Source: Streptomyces sp. ML-6
GTDB taxonomy: Bacteria; Actinomycetota; Actinomycetes; Streptomycetales; Streptomycetaceae
Assembly: GCF_030116705.1 (NCBI RefSeq)
Contig: NZ_JAOTIK010000001.1
Coordinates: 3,987,001-4,051,000, forward strand
DNA: 64,000 nucleotides
Reading direction: 5' to 3'
In this document: in pieces, positions 1-9,540 of the stretch
Position numbering within the stretch: the stretch's first letter is position 1
Layout: every line of letters starts with the position of its first letter
Made by a program: the position numbers and the translations under genes
Notes under the pieces: generated by a model
Databases searched by the model: none
Told to the model about the DNA's origin: nothing
The model's input: only the letters and a program-made list of their open reading frames with translations

Positions 1-2
1 AT

Positions 3-596
3 GGAATTCACGTTCGCACAGAGGATGTGGCGCGGTACTTCGAAGTATCCACAGAGGTCGTCAAGAAGGTCACCCAGCGGCACCGGGGCGAGGTGTCGGA
101 GAATGGACTCAAACTTCTGCGCGGCGATGAGCTGCAGAAATTCCATAGGGACATGTTGTCCCTATGGAACGGTGAAGGGGCTGAAAGTTATCCACAGGCG
201 GCCACTCAGCTCACCCTCTACACCCGCCGCACCGTCCTCAACGTGGCGATGCTTCTTCGCGACAGCGACATCGCCCGCTGCGTGCGTACCTACCTGCTGG
301 ACGCCGAGCAGGATCTGCGCGCGGGCTATGCCTCGCTCGAACACCGCGTCACCCGGGTCGAGAGCTGCCTCGCCGGAGTGGGCAGCGCGCTGCAGGAGCT
401 CGGGCCGGTGCTCGACCGGATGTCGCACCGCCTCGACAGCCTCGACCGGAGGCTGGACGCCACGCACCAGGTCGTCGGGGCCATGAGCGTACGGCTGGGG
501 CACGTCGCGGAGGACATCGTCGGCATCGACGGCAGGATGGATGAACTCGCCCGCAACCCGAAGGACTTGAACCGCAGGCGCGACAAGCGGAGCTGA
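3..596 (+). CDS. partial hypothetical protein, phage Rha/antirepressor-like N-terminus
   Basis: The frame is already open at the left edge (it reads G-I-H-V-R-T-E-D before the first Met at base 27), so the gene starts outside the window and about 197 residues are visible. The first 100 residues, with a short helix-turn-helix-like segment and the stretch LYTRRTVLNVAMLLRDSDIA, resemble the KilA-N/Rha or antirepressor-like proteins that are common in Streptomyces; this is recognition by eye only. Residues about 105-175 form heptad-patterned helices (coiled coil) ending in a basic tail. A near-perfect DnaA box (45-53) and a perfect one (188-196) lie in the coding sequence. Function is unknown. 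Confidence 0.6.
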   Translation, partial: GIHVRTEDVARYFEVSTEVVKKVTQRHRGEVSENGLKLLRGDELQKFHRDMLSLWNGEGAESYPQAATQLTLYTRRTVLNVAMLLRDSDIARCVRTYLLDAEQDLRAGYASLEHRVTRVESCLAGVGSALQELGPVLDRMSHRLDSLDRRLDATHQVVGAMSVRLGHVAEDIVGIDGRMDELARNPKDLNRRRDKRS

Positions 597-612
597 CCGG
601 AAGGGGGTTCGT

Positions 613-655
613 GGTCCTTCGGCGCCGCACGGAAAACGGATGGCGCCGAAGGACC
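613..655. terminator. strong hairpin downstream of the first gene
   Basis: GGTCCTTCGGCGCC (613-626) is perfectly complementary to 642-655, with a 15-nt loop, starting 17 bp after the stop codon. There is no T-tract, as is usual for Streptomyces. The gap between this gene and the tRNA (597-902) otherwise holds only a short dyad at 693-710 and no convincing gene. Confidence 0.7.
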
Positions 656-902
656 GCGCGGGGCACAGTGGTGGGCATGACGCGCGCCGATACGCATGTA
701 CACGTACATGCACATGCGCGCACGCCACGGACCGGGAGAGGAGCGCGACGATGACCAGGAGTACGAGTCCGTCGAGTTCCCGGCAGGGCGGATCCCCACC
801 GGCACCGAAGTAGCGGAGCGGTCACCGACGGCTCCCCGCGGTGCGGTTCGGGGCGGAACGCCCGGGGCGGCACCGTTCGCGCATCGCGTCGGCCGCCCTC
901 CC

Positions 903-989
<87 letters not shown>

Positions 990-1077
990 CAACAGCAAGG
1001 GCCGTCGGCCGGGGGCCGACGGGTGGGAGCGGTCGCACCCACCCGCACGGCGTTCCCCGTCCGGACGGCGTCGGCGG

Positions 1078-1875
1078 CTAGAGCAGCCGCTCCAGGACCA
1101 CGGCGATGCCGTCGTCCTCGTTGGACGCGGTGACCTCCTGGGCCACGGCCTTCAGTTCCTCGTGCGCGTTGGCCATCGCCACGCCCCGCCGCGCCCAGGC
1201 GAACATCGGGATGTCGTTCGGCATGTCGCCGAAAGCCAGGGTGTCCACGGCCTTCACGCCCAGCCGGCGCGCGGCCAGCGAGAGGCCGGTCGCCTTGCTC
1301 AGCCCCAGCGGGAGGATCTCCACCACGCCGGGACCGGCCATGACCACGTCCACCAGGTTGCCGACGGCCGCGCGAGCGGCCTTCGCCAGTGCGTCGTCGT
1401 CGAGGTCGGGATGCTGTATGTAGACCTTGTTCAGGGGCGCGGACCACATCTCGGCGGGGTCGTCCACGAAGACGGCCGGAAGCGGCCCGTCCTGCACGCG
1501 GTAGCCGGGGCCGACCAGCACCTCGCCGTCGAGCCCGTCCCGGCTCGCCGCCAGGGCCAGCGGCCCGATCTCGGCCTCGACCTTGGACAGCGCGAGACCG
1601 GCGAGCTGCCGGTCCAGCGTCAGCGAGGTCAGCAGCCTGCGCTCACCCGCGTGGTAGACCTGGGCGCCCTGGCCGCAGACCGCGAGCCCCTCGTATCCCA
1701 GGTCCTCCAGGATGTGCCGGGTCCAGGGGACCGCGCGGCCGGTGACGATGATGTGTGCGGCACCGGCCGCGGTGACCGCGGCCAGCGCCGCGCGGGTGCG
1801 CTCGGAGACCGTGTCGTCGCCGCGCAGCAGCGTGCCGTCGAGATCGGTCGCGACGAGCTTGTACGGGAAGGTCAC
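1078..1875 (-). CDS. HAD-superfamily phosphatase (Cof type)
   Basis: A 265-residue hydrolase of the Cof/YidA branch, which dephosphorylates small phosphorylated metabolites; the substrate cannot be told from sequence. HAD motif I is DLDGT at residues 11-15 (nucleophile and acid/base Asp), motif II is the IVTGR segment near residue 45, a Lys (GLSKATGL) lies near 195, and motif IV is GDMPND near 213. The start is the GTG that overlaps the serS stop by 4 bp (GTGA), so the two are translationally coupled. An ATG about 90 codons upstream lies inside serS in another frame and was not used. Confidence 0.9.
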   Translation of the reverse strand: MTFPYKLVATDLDGTLLRGDDTVSERTRAALAAVTAAGAAHIIVTGRAVPWTRHILEDLGYEGLAVCGQGAQVYHAGERRLLTSLTLDRQLAGLALSKVEAEIGPLALAASRDGLDGEVLVGPGYRVQDGPLPAVFVDDPAEMWSAPLNKVYIQHPDLDDDALAKAARAAVGNLVDVVMAGPGVVEILPLGLSKATGLSLAARRLGVKAVDTLAFGDMPNDIPMFAWARRGVAMANAHEELKAVAQEVTASNEDDGIAVVLERLL

Positions 1876-3161
1876 CGGTCGACCGGCTCCAGGACCTCGC
1901 GCCCGCCCAGGTAGGGCCGGAGCACCTCGGGCACCCGTACCGAACCGTCGGCCAGCTGGTGGTTCTCCAGGATCGCCACGATCGTGCGCGGGACGGCGCA
2001 GAGCGTGCCGTTCAGCGTGGACAGCGGCTGGAGCACCTTCTTGCCGTCCTGGGTGCTGCGCATCCGGACGGACAGGCGACGGGCCTGGAAACTGTTGCAG
2101 TTCGACGCGGACGTCAGCTCGCGGTACTTGCCCTGCGTCGGGATCCACGCCTCGCAGTCGAACTTCCGGGCGGCCGAGGCCCCCAGGTCGCCGGTGGCGA
2201 CGTCGATCACCTGGAAGGGCAGCTCAAGAGCGGTGAGCCACTGCTTCTCCCACTCCAGGAGCCTGCGGTGCTCCGCCTCGGCGTCCGCCGGGTCGACGTA
2301 CGAGAACATCTCGACCTTGTCGAACTGGTGGACGCGGAAGATGCCCCGGGTGTCCTTGCCGTACGTGCCGGCCTCGCGCCGGTAGCAGGGCGAGAAGCCC
2401 GCGTAGCGCAGCGGCAGCTTCTCGGCGTCGATGATCTCGTCCATGTGGTACGCGGCGAGCGGGACCTCGGAGGTGCCGACCAGGTAGAAGTCGTCCTTCT
2501 CCAGGTGGTACACGTTCTCCGCGGCCTGGCCGAGGAAGCCGGTGCCCTCCATGGCGCGCGGACGGACCAGCGCCGGGGTCAGCATCGGGACGAAGCCGGC
2601 CTCGGTGGCCTGCGCGATCGCCGCGTTGACGAGGGCGAGCTCCAGCAGCGCGCCGACGCCCGTCAGGTAGTAGAAGCGCGAACCGGAGACCTTGGCGCCC
2701 CGCTCCATGTCGATGGCACCGAGCTTCTCGCCGAGCTCCAGGTGGTCCTTGGGCTCGAAGCCCTCGGCCCCGAAGTCACGGATCGTGCCGTGCGTCTCCA
2801 GGACGACGAAGTCCTCCTCGCCACCCACCGGCACGTCCTCGTGGACGATGTTGCCGATCTGCAGCATCAGGCTCCTGGCCTCGGCGTCGGCCTCGGTCTG
2901 GGCCGCGTCGGCGGCCTTGACCTCGGTCTTCAGCTGTTCGGCCCGCTTGAGCAGCTCGGTGCGCTCCTCGGGCGACGCCTTGGGGATGAGTTTGCCGAGC
3001 GACTTCTGCTCGGAGCGGAGTTCGTCGAAGCGGACACCGGACGACCTGCGCCGTTCGTCGGCGGAGAGAAGGGCGTCGACGAGGCCGACGTCCTCTCCAC
3101 GGGCGCGCTGGGAGGCGCGAACACGGTCGGGGTCCTCACGGAGCAGGCGAAGGTCAATCAC
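1872..3161 (-). CDS. serS: seryl-tRNA synthetase
   Basis: Class II aminoacyl-tRNA synthetase charging tRNA-Ser in the cytoplasm. It has 429 residues, the normal length. Residues 1-100 are the long antiparallel coiled-coil arm that grips the variable arm of tRNA-Ser. Motif 2 ([18 protein letters not shown]) is near 255 and motif 3 ([17 protein letters not shown]) near 385. It starts with [10 protein letters not shown], as the family does. I saw no T-box or other leader in the 600 bp upstream, but that gap holds a DnaA-box cluster. The HAD phosphatase follows with a 4-bp overlap. Confidence 0.98.
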   Translation of the reverse strand: MIDLRLLREDPDRVRASQRARGEDVGLVDALLSADERRRSSGVRFDELRSEQKSLGKLIPKASPEERTELLKRAEQLKTEVKAADAAQTEADAEARSLMLQIGNIVHEDVPVGGEEDFVVLETHGTIRDFGAEGFEPKDHLELGEKLGAIDMERGAKVSGSRFYYLTGVGALLELALVNAAIAQATEAGFVPMLTPALVRPRAMEGTGFLGQAAENVYHLEKDDFYLVGTSEVPLAAYHMDEIIDAEKLPLRYAGFSPCYRREAGTYGKDTRGIFRVHQFDKVEMFSYVDPADAEAEHRRLLEWEKQWLTALELPFQVIDVATGDLGASAARKFDCEAWIPTQGKYRELTSASNCNSFQARRLSVRMRSTQDGKKVLQPLSTLNGTLCAVPRTIVAILENHQLADGSVRVPEVLRPYLGGREVLEPVDR

Positions 3162-3375
3162 CCCTCCAGGCTACCGGTGCGCACTTCCCCGGCTCGAACC
3201 GATATTGCCAGGCGTGTCACTTTGCCCTAATTGACCGAATTGGCAATTCTGGAGGGGATTGCGCGACTGGCGTCGGTCTTGGCCGTCAATGGAAAGAGCA
3301 CATTCATCTGAATGGGGCAGAATCCGTGCCCGCCTTGACGTATCGAGCTTGCGGGGAGGGGGAGTTGGCTGCCGG

Positions 3376-3692
3376 TTGTCCACAGGCGCCGAGGCTTCCG
3401 AAAGTTATCCACAGCCTGTGTGGATAATCTGTGGAAGTCGGAATGATTCATTCCGGAAAGGCTGCGGGGCTAGCGGATTTTCCATTCAAACCCGCCTCAT
3501 ACGCTCGTTCGGGTGGGAATTCTCCGCATTGGAGGGTTGATCGGCGGGGTGAGGTGGTGACGGGAAGTCGGGACGGTGTGTCGGCCTGTGGATGGACCTG
3601 GGGTGAGTGGGGCGATATGTCGATCATGTCGCGTTGAGGTGTCGACTTGTCCCCAGGTCGAGAACCGTCTCTGTGGATAACTCTGTGGATTA
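3376..3692. promoter_or_regulatory. cluster of DnaA boxes between serS and pheA
   Basis: Perfect 9-mers: TTGTCCACA at 3376-3384 (+), TTATCCACA at 3405-3413 (+), TTATCCACA on the minus strand at 3419-3427 and again at 3672-3680. One-mismatch copies lie at 3647-3655 (TTGTCCCCA) and 3684-3692 (TAATCCACA, minus), and a weaker one at 3587-3595. TTGTCCACA is the preferred Streptomyces box. The gap (3162-3763) contains no convincing gene. A DnaA-titrating or replication-control locus is the likely role; the gap is too sparse in boxes to be oriC itself, and dnaA/dnaN are not here. Confidence 0.8.
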
Positions 3693-3763
3693 TGAAAAGC
3701 GGTTCATAGTATCGACGTCGGGGTGTGAGAAGCGGCGATGCGAGGATCGCCGGTCCCGTCCCG

Positions 3764-4699
3764 TCAGCCCCGGCCGTCCATGTTCCTGGCCAGCCAGTCG
3801 GAGGCGTCCGTGAACTCCGCGTCCGACGTACCGGACCGCAGCGGCCGTACGTCCTCCGGGGCCACCCCCGCCCGCGGGTACGACCCCAGGAACCGCACCT
3901 TCGGGCAGATCCGCTTCAGCCCCATCAGCGCCTCGCCGACCCGGCGGTCCGCGATGTGTCCCTCCGCGTCCACCGCGAAGCAGTAGTTCCCGATGCCGGC
4001 CCCCGTCGGCCGCGACTGGATCAGCATCAGGTTCACCCCGCGCACGGTGAACTCCTGGAGCAGTTCGAGCAGTGCACCGGGGTGGTCCTCGCCCAGCCAG
4101 ATGACCACCGACGTCTTGTCCGCGCCCGTCGGCGCCGCCGGCCGGGCCGGCCGGCCGACCAGGACGAAGCGCGTCTGCGCGTTCGCCGCGTCGTGGATCT
4201 CCGTCACCAGCGGTTCGAGCCCGTAGGTCGCCGCCGCGAACTCACCGGCGAAGGCGGCGTCGTACCGGCCCTCCTGCACCAGCCGGGCGCCGTCCGCGTT
4301 GGAGGCCGCCGACTCCCACACGGCCTCCGGGAGGTGGGCGGCCATCCAGTTGCGCACCTGCGGCTGTGCGGCCGGGTGCGCGGTGACCGTCTTGATGTCG
4401 GACAGCTGGGTGCCGGGCCGTACCAGCAGCGCGAAGGTGATGGAGAGCAGCACCTCGCGGTAGATCATCAGCGGTTCGCCGGTGGTCAGCTCGTCGAGCG
4501 TCGCGGTGATGCCGCCCTCGACGGAGTTCTCGATCGGTACGAGTGCCGCCGCGGCGGCACCGCTGCGCACCGCGTCCAGGGCCGCCGGAACCGAGACCAT
4601 CGGAACGAGTTCGCGGGTGGCGGCTTCCGGGAGCGTACGGAGGGCGACCTCGGTGAAGGTGCCCTCGGGGCCGAGATAGGCGTAGCGCGTGGCGGACAT
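3764..4699 (-). CDS. pheA: prephenate dehydratase
   Basis: Converts prephenate to phenylpyruvate in phenylalanine synthesis. It has 311 residues and is a stand-alone enzyme without chorismate mutase. The catalytic periplasmic-binding-like domain starts with YLGPEGTFTE (residues 7-16), contains the PIENSVEGG segment near 60 and the TRFVLVGR active-site motif near 177. Residues about 195-275 are an ACT domain (SVVIWLGEDHPGALLELL, then IQSRP in place of the usual ESRP), the Phe-sensing feedback module. The DyP peroxidase ends 26 bp upstream on the same strand, so read-through from the copper genes is possible. Confidence 0.96.
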   Translation of the reverse strand: MSATRYAYLGPEGTFTEVALRTLPEAATRELVPMVSVPAALDAVRSGAAAAALVPIENSVEGGITATLDELTTGEPLMIYREVLLSITFALLVRPGTQLSDIKTVTAHPAAQPQVRNWMAAHLPEAVWESAASNADGARLVQEGRYDAAFAGEFAAATYGLEPLVTEIHDAANAQTRFVLVGRPARPAAPTGADKTSVVIWLGEDHPGALLELLQEFTVRGVNLMLIQSRPTGAGIGNYCFAVDAEGHIADRRVGEALMGLKRICPKVRFLGSYPRAGVAPEDVRPLRSGTSDAEFTDASDWLARNMDGRG

Positions 4700-4725
4700 A
4701 CGGTCACCCTAATGCGCCCGCCGGC

Positions 4726-6168
4726 TCAGGACTCCAGGAGCCGTTGCCCCACGTACTCGCCGTCCGCCGCACCTCCCGGCACCGCGAACAGGCCGCTGGC
4801 CTCGTGCCGGATGAACGGCGAGAGGGCATCGCCCCGGTCCAGTTTCCGCTGCACCGGGACGAACCCGCGCAGCGGATCCGCCTGCCAGCAGATGAACAGC
4901 AGCCCGGCGTCCGGAACACCGTCGGACGAGATGCCGTCGTGGTACGAGAAGGGGCGCCGCAGCATGGCCGCGCCGCTGTTCTTCTCGGGGGAGGAGATCC
5001 GGGCGTGGGCGTTGTCCGGGATCAGGAGCCTGCCGTCGGGGCCTGCCTTCTCGAGGTCCATCGGGGTGGTCTCGGTGCCGCCGCTCAGCGGGGCGCCGTC
5101 CTTCTTCCGGCGCCCTATGACCTGCTCCTGGCGCTGCACCGGGAGCTTCTCCCAGTCGTCGAGCAGCATCCTGATCCGGCGCACGACCGCGTACGAGCCG
5201 CCCGCGAGCCAGTCGTACTTCGCCTCGGTCCCGCCGGGGACGAAGACGCGCCGGTCGAAGTCGCTCTCGGTCGGCTTCGGGTTGCCGGTGCCGTCGATCT
5301 GGCCCATCAGGTTGCGGGCGGTCATCGGCCGTGCGGTGGCGCCGGGTGCCCGGTTGAAGCCGTTCATCTGCCAGCGGACCCGGGCGGCGGGGGTGGCGTC
5401 CTTCTGCACGGCGCGCAGCGCGTGGAAGGCGACGAGCGCGTCGTCGGCGCCGATCTGGACCCAGAGGTCGCCCTCGGAGCGCTTGGCGTCGATGTGGTCG
5501 GAGGAGAAGGGCGGCAGCGGGTCGAGCCCCGGTGGCCGACGGTCGGTCAGGCCCGTGCGTTCGAAGAAGGTCCGGCCGAAGCCGAAGGTGACGGTCAGCG
5601 AGGACGGCCCGGCGTCCAGCGCGATCCCGGTGTCATGGGTGGCGCCCTCCGCCGCGCCGCCGACGGGCTCGCCCGCCATCAGCCGCCGGGCCGTGTCCGA
5701 CCAGCGGCGCATCAGGGCGATCGCTTCCTTCCGCCCGGCCCCCGGAACCAGGTCGAAGGCGACGAGATGGCCGCGCGCCTGAAGCGGAGTGGTGATTCCC
5801 GGTTGATGTTTCCCGTGAAACATCACCTTGGTGGAACCGACCGCGGTCAGCGCGGTCGGCTCCTCGGGCCTGGTCGCGGCATAGCCCGTCGCACCGCCCG
5901 CCGCGCCCAGCACGAGCCCGGCCGCCCCGGCCGCGCCCGCGCTGCCGAGCAGCCGCCGCCGGGAGACGGCACCGCCGCCGCGCCCTCCGGCCTCCGCTTT
6001 CCCGCCCGAGACCCTGCCCGGGCCTCCGCCCCCGTCCGGGCGCTCGCTCCCGCGTGCATGGTTGCTTTCGCTGCCCGGGACGGCGGCGTTCCCGGCCGCG
6101 CTTCCGCCATCCGCGCGACCGGCGGGGCTCTTTCTGCTGCTTCCGCTGTTCCTGCTGTTTCCGCTCAC
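4726..6168 (-). CDS. dtpA: Tat-exported DyP-type haem peroxidase (DtpA-like)
   Basis: Dye-decolourising peroxidase, 480 residues from GTG 6168. The Tat signal SRRRLLG is at 69-75, followed by an Ala/Gly hydrophobic stretch. The GxxDG motif (GQIDGTGNP) with the distal Asp is near 290. NAHARISSPEKN holds the likely proximal haem-ligand His, and MLRRPFSY the distal Arg. It is the last gene of the copper set, 9 bp after the CopC-CopD gene. In S. lividans the equivalent DtpA is needed for maturation of the copper oxidase GlxA and for development; a similar role here is inferred from neighbourhood. The Gly/Ser/Arg-rich region of about 68 residues before the twin arginines is unusually long, and a later start is possible. 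Confidence 0.9.
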   Translation of the reverse strand: MSGNSRNSGSSRKSPAGRADGGSAAGNAAVPGSESNHARGSERPDGGGGPGRVSGGKAEAGGRGGGAVSRRRLLGSAGAAGAAGLVLGAAGGATGYAATRPEEPTALTAVGSTKVMFHGKHQPGITTPLQARGHLVAFDLVPGAGRKEAIALMRRWSDTARRLMAGEPVGGAAEGATHDTGIALDAGPSSLTVTFGFGRTFFERTGLTDRRPPGLDPLPPFSSDHIDAKRSEGDLWVQIGADDALVAFHALRAVQKDATPAARVRWQMNGFNRAPGATARPMTARNLMGQIDGTGNPKPTESDFDRRVFVPGGTEAKYDWLAGGSYAVVRRIRMLLDDWEKLPVQRQEQVIGRRKKDGAPLSGGTETTPMDLEKAGPDGRLLIPDNAHARISSPEKNSGAAMLRRPFSYHDGISSDGVPDAGLLFICWQADPLRGFVPVQRKLDRGDALSPFIRHEASGLFAVPGGAADGEYVGQRLLES

Positions 6169-6177
6169 GATCCCTGC

Positions 6178-8256
6178 TCAGCCGATCTTCACGTTCTTGT
6201 CGACGGTCGTCTGATCGATGTCCGACGTGCGGACGGTCACCGAGACCTTCCAGTCGCCCGCCATCGGGATCTGGACGCCGCTCGCGGTCCAGTGCCCCTC
6301 GGCGAGCCGATTGGGCAGGACGGGGAGCGGGCCGATGTCCTTGGACTTCAGGGTGAAGGCGATCTTCAGTTCGGGGACGTCCATGGGCTTCTTGTCGGTG
6401 CCGTCGATCCAGATGTGGAGTTCGTTGGCGCCGGTGCGGCCGGGGTCGATGTCCATCCGCACCGTCCCCTTGCCCTTCTCGCCGCCGGTGTCGAAGGGCA
6501 GCGTCAGGTTGACCGGGCCCGCGGATGCGGGGGCCTCCGCCCTCGTGGCCGCCCGGGCCTCCTCCTCCGTGCGGGCGGGCTCGGTCGAGGTCAGCACGGT
6601 CGTCACCGCCAGCAGCGCCACCGCGACCCCGACTTCCGCCAGCACCGAACGCCGCAGCCCGGACCGCTCCGGGGCGGCGTCGCGGATCCGCTTCTTCCGG
6701 GCAGTGGTCACCGCGGCCCGCTGCCGGGCGAGTTGAGCAGCCCGTACGGGGTCCTCCGCACCGTCCGTCGCCGGGCCCGAGCCCTCGGTCGCCGCCATCG
6801 GCCCCGAGTCCTCGACCGCCGTGACGGTCCCAGCCTTGTCCGCCTCGGCTCCGTCCGCCCCCGCCTCATCGGCTCCGGACTCATCGGCTGCGGACTCATC
6901 GGACCTGGCTCCGGCTCCGCCCGCCTCGGTCTCCTCCGCCCCGGCCCCGGCCCCGGTCCCGTCCGCCTTCGTCCCGCTCGTGATCAGCCGCGCCGTCCAG
7001 CGGCGTGAGAAGAAGGCGATCGCGACGAGGGCACCGACCAGCCCCACCTTCACGAGCAGCAGCTGCCCGTACGCGGTGCCGGTGAGGGCGGACCAGGTGC
7101 CGACCTGGCGCCAGGACTGGTAGATCCCGGTCGCGGTGAGCACGAGCACGCTGCCGAACGCGACGCGGGAGAAGCGCCGTACGGCCGTCGCGTCGAGGTC
7201 GGGGGTCCGGTGGAGCGCCACCAGCAGGGCGACGAGACCACCCAGCCAGGCGGCGACGGCCAGCAGGTGGAGCACGTCGACCGGCATGGCGATGCCGGGC
7301 TGGAGGCCGGCCGAGGCGTGCTCGGCGAGCGCCCAGGTCCCGGCGATGCCCGCCGCGATCACCGTGCCGCCGATGGCCAGCCCGAAGGTGAGGTCCTTCT
7401 TCTCGCGTTCGTCCTCGCGCTTCGCGTACGCGCCGAACAGCACGGCGACGAAGAGCGCGGAGGCGCCGAGCAGCAGCAGCCGGGAGACGAGCGCCGCGCC
7501 GGGCTTGGTGTCGAGCACGGCCTTCAGACCGTCGAGGTCGAAGGCGTCCGCGAGCTTCCCGGAACCGGTGTACGGGCTGCGCAGGAGCAGCATGACCAGG
7601 GTGGAGACAGTGAGGGTCAGCCAGCCGTGCGCGACCAGACGCTGGAGCGGACGCGCCCCCGCCCCGCGCCGCCAGCAGGCGAGCACGAAGGCGGAGCCGC
7701 CGGCCAGCAGGACGAAACCGGCGTACGCGGCGTAGCGCGCGATGCCGTAGAGGACGCCGACGACCCCGCCCCCGGCCTGGTCCGCCGGGAGCACGACGGT
7801 GGTTTCCGAGGGCGCGCCCACGGAGAAGGTGAAGGCGCCGGACACGGGGTGGCTGTCCGCGGACACGGCCTGCCAGGCGACGGTGTACGTGCCGTCGGGC
7901 AGTCCGGCGTGCAGCCGGACGCCGTACTTCACGAGAGAGCCGCTCCCCAGGTCACGCGGTGCGGTGCCGGTGTCGGCGCGCTTGCCGTCGGGGTCCAGGA
8001 TCCGGATGGAGTCGCTGCCGAGGGCGATCTGTTCGGAGAAGGTGAGCGTGACCTCCTTGGGAGCGGTGGCGACCACCGCCCCGTCCTGCGGGTCGCTCCC
8101 GGTGAGCGCGGCATGCGCGGACACCGGGCCGGCGCCGCCCAGCAGCAGGGCGAGCACCGTGCCGACGAGGGCGACGAGGAGCGCGGCCGCGGCGAGGGGG
8201 CGGCGTACGGCGGAAGCGGACGGGGAAGGCCCGAAGTGCGGGGCGGTGGCTGTCAT
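6178..8256 (-). CDS. copper transport protein, CopC-CopD fusion with C-terminal periplasmic domain
   Basis: 692-residue membrane protein. A signal segment (residues 18-46) is followed by a CopC domain whose mature start HAALTGSDP supplies the N-terminal His typical of copper sites, with a second His in SADSHPVSG. Roughly eight membrane helices of CopD type follow (about 165-420). Then come an Ala/Glu/Gly-rich linker (about 430-490), another membrane helix, and a C-terminal beta domain (about 570-692) ending in GDWKVSVTVRTSD, like the YtkA/FixH-type domains. It probably moves copper across the membrane and hands it to the PCuAC and Sco proteins encoded just upstream; the linker has no recognisable function. 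Confidence 0.9.
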   Translation of the reverse strand: MTATAPHFGPSPSASAVRRPLAAAALLVALVGTVLALLLGGAGPVSAHAALTGSDPQDGAVVATAPKEVTLTFSEQIALGSDSIRILDPDGKRADTGTAPRDLGSGSLVKYGVRLHAGLPDGTYTVAWQAVSADSHPVSGAFTFSVGAPSETTVVLPADQAGGGVVGVLYGIARYAAYAGFVLLAGGSAFVLACWRRGAGARPLQRLVAHGWLTLTVSTLVMLLLRSPYTGSGKLADAFDLDGLKAVLDTKPGAALVSRLLLLGASALFVAVLFGAYAKREDEREKKDLTFGLAIGGTVIAAGIAGTWALAEHASAGLQPGIAMPVDVLHLLAVAAWLGGLVALLVALHRTPDLDATAVRRFSRVAFGSVLVLTATGIYQSWRQVGTWSALTGTAYGQLLLVKVGLVGALVAIAFFSRRWTARLITSGTKADGTGAGAGAEETEAGGAGARSDESAADESGADEAGADGAEADKAGTVTAVEDSGPMAATEGSGPATDGAEDPVRAAQLARQRAAVTTARKKRIRDAAPERSGLRRSVLAEVGVAVALLAVTTVLTSTEPARTEEEARAATRAEAPASAGPVNLTLPFDTGGEKGKGTVRMDIDPGRTGANELHIWIDGTDKKPMDVPELKIAFTLKSKDIGPLPVLPNRLAEGHWTASGVQIPMAGDWKVSVTVRTSDIDQTTVDKNVKIG

Positions 8257-8270
8257 GACGAGTCAGTCCC

Positions 8271-8720
8271 TCACTGCTTCTTCGGGTTGTAGGTGGTCTC
8301 CTTCACGGGAAGGTCGACCTTGATCGGGTCGGCCTTCTCGAAGTGCAGCTCTATGGACACCTTCTCGCCCTGCTCGGGCCGCTGCTTGAGTTTCATGAAC
8401 ATGATGTGGTTTCCGCCGCGCTCCAGGTCCAGTTCGCCGCCCGCGGGCACCTCGAAGGACTTCACCATGCGCATGGCCTGGTTCTTCGTCTCGTGGATCG
8501 TGACGTCGTCCGAGAGCGGGCTGGTGACGGAGGTGAGCCGGTCGGACGTCCCGCCGTCGTTCTTCACGACGAGGAAGCCGGCCGCCATGTCGCCGACGGG
8601 CTGCGGCATGAACGCGCCGGTCACCTTCAGTCGGGGCGCACTGTCCGACGTGGAACATCCCGCCAGCGCCAGCCCGGTGGCGAGGGCGACGACGCCGGCG
8701 AGGGCGGTGCGGCGGTTCAC
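8271..8720 (-). CDS. PCuAC-type extracytoplasmic copper chaperone lipoprotein
   Basis: 149 residues from GTG 8720. A lipobox (LALAGC, Cys near 22) predicts a lipid-anchored protein facing outwards. The PCuAC copper site H-x(n)-M ... H-x-M is visible as HETKNQAMRM near residue 78 and GNHIMFMK near 104, which bind Cu(I). The GTG overlaps the stop of the upstream Sco gene (GTGA), indicating coupled translation and joint work in metallating a copper enzyme. S. lividans calls the equivalent ECuC. Confidence 0.93.
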   Translation of the reverse strand: MNRRTALAGVVALATGLALAGCSTSDSAPRLKVTGAFMPQPVGDMAAGFLVVKNDGGTSDRLTSVTSPLSDDVTIHETKNQAMRMVKSFEVPAGGELDLERGGNHIMFMKLKQRPEQGEKVSIELHFEKADPIKVDLPVKETTYNPKKQ

Positions 8721-9382
8721 GGGTTCTCCCCCTTGACGATCTTGGGGAGGTCCTTGGTGTAGTCGTCGGGCGAGGTGTCCTCGCTGTAGACGAGGTAGCC
8801 CTTGTCGGTCTTCGGGGAGAAGGCGATGACCTGGGAGCCGTGCATCGAGACGACGGTGCCGTCCTTCTCCTTCTTCGGCGCGTCGATGCCGATGCCGATC
8901 TGGCGGGCGCCCGCCTGGATGGCGGGGAATTCGCCGGTGAGGCCGATGAAGGAGGGGTCCTGGGCCTTGAGCCAGCTGCCGAGCGAGGACGGGGTGTCCC
9001 GCTCGGGGTCGGTGGTCACGAAGACGACCCGGAGGTTGTCCTGGTCGGCCTTGGGCAGCGCCTTCTTGGCGATGGCGATGTTGCTCATGATGAGCGGGCA
9101 GACGTCGGGGCAGTTGGTGTAGCCGAAGTAGATCAGCGTCGGCTTGCCCTTGGTCTGCTCACGGAGGTCGTACTTCTTGCCGTGGGTGTCGGTGAGGACG
9201 AGGTCCGGCTTGGTGAACGGCTGGTCGAGGACGGTCGCGGCCTTGGTCTTCGGCTGGACCGACACGTCGGCGATGGGCTTCTCGGCACCGTCGTCGCTGC
9301 TGCCGCAGGCGGACAGGGTGAGCGCCGCCGCGGTGACGAACGCCGCGACCAGCATCGTTTTCTTACGCATGGGGCTATGCAT
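8717..9382 (-). CDS. sco: Sco/SenC copper chaperone lipoprotein
   Basis: Thioredoxin-fold copper metallochaperone, 221 residues. A signal with lipobox LSAC lies near residue 26. The Sco motif CPDVC (in GYTNCPDVCPLI) is near 92-96, and the conserved distant His in VVSMHGSQVIAF is near 180; Cys-Cys-His bind copper. Cytochrome oxidase CuA assembly is the classic role; in Streptomyces Sco also serves GlxA. The start could be 9382 or an internal ATG at 9370 (MRKKTML); the latter gives a more normal signal peptide, and neither has a strong ribosome site. Confidence 0.94.
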   Translation of the reverse strand: MHSPMRKKTMLVAAFVTAAALTLSACGSSDDGAEKPIADVSVQPKTKAATVLDQPFTKPDLVLTDTHGKKYDLREQTKGKPTLIYFGYTNCPDVCPLIMSNIAIAKKALPKADQDNLRVVFVTTDPERDTPSSLGSWLKAQDPSFIGLTGEFPAIQAGARQIGIGIDAPKKEKDGTVVSMHGSQVIAFSPKTDKGYLVYSEDTSPDDYTKDLPKIVKGENP

Positions 9383-9540
9383 GGAGCACTGTTTCCTGAG
9401 GGTTGGTGGGACGGGTGGGGCTCCGGGGCGCCCGGAACCCCGGCTGATGCGGGGTTCCGGACGGATCAGGACTCCGGACGGGACAGTGGACGGATGGGCC
9501 CCGGCTGCGCGGAGCCCCGGGCCAGGGGATGTCCTCCCCT

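Noticed and set aside
1875..2148. N-terminal extension of the HAD phosphatase
   Set aside because: The added residues are antisense-like sequence inside serS; the GTG overlapping the serS stop gives the normal HAD N-terminus.
3162..3763. oriC itself or a T-box leader for serS
   Set aside because: Too few DnaA boxes for a Streptomyces oriC and no dnaA/dnaN neighbours; no T-box or specifier-loop structure was recognised.
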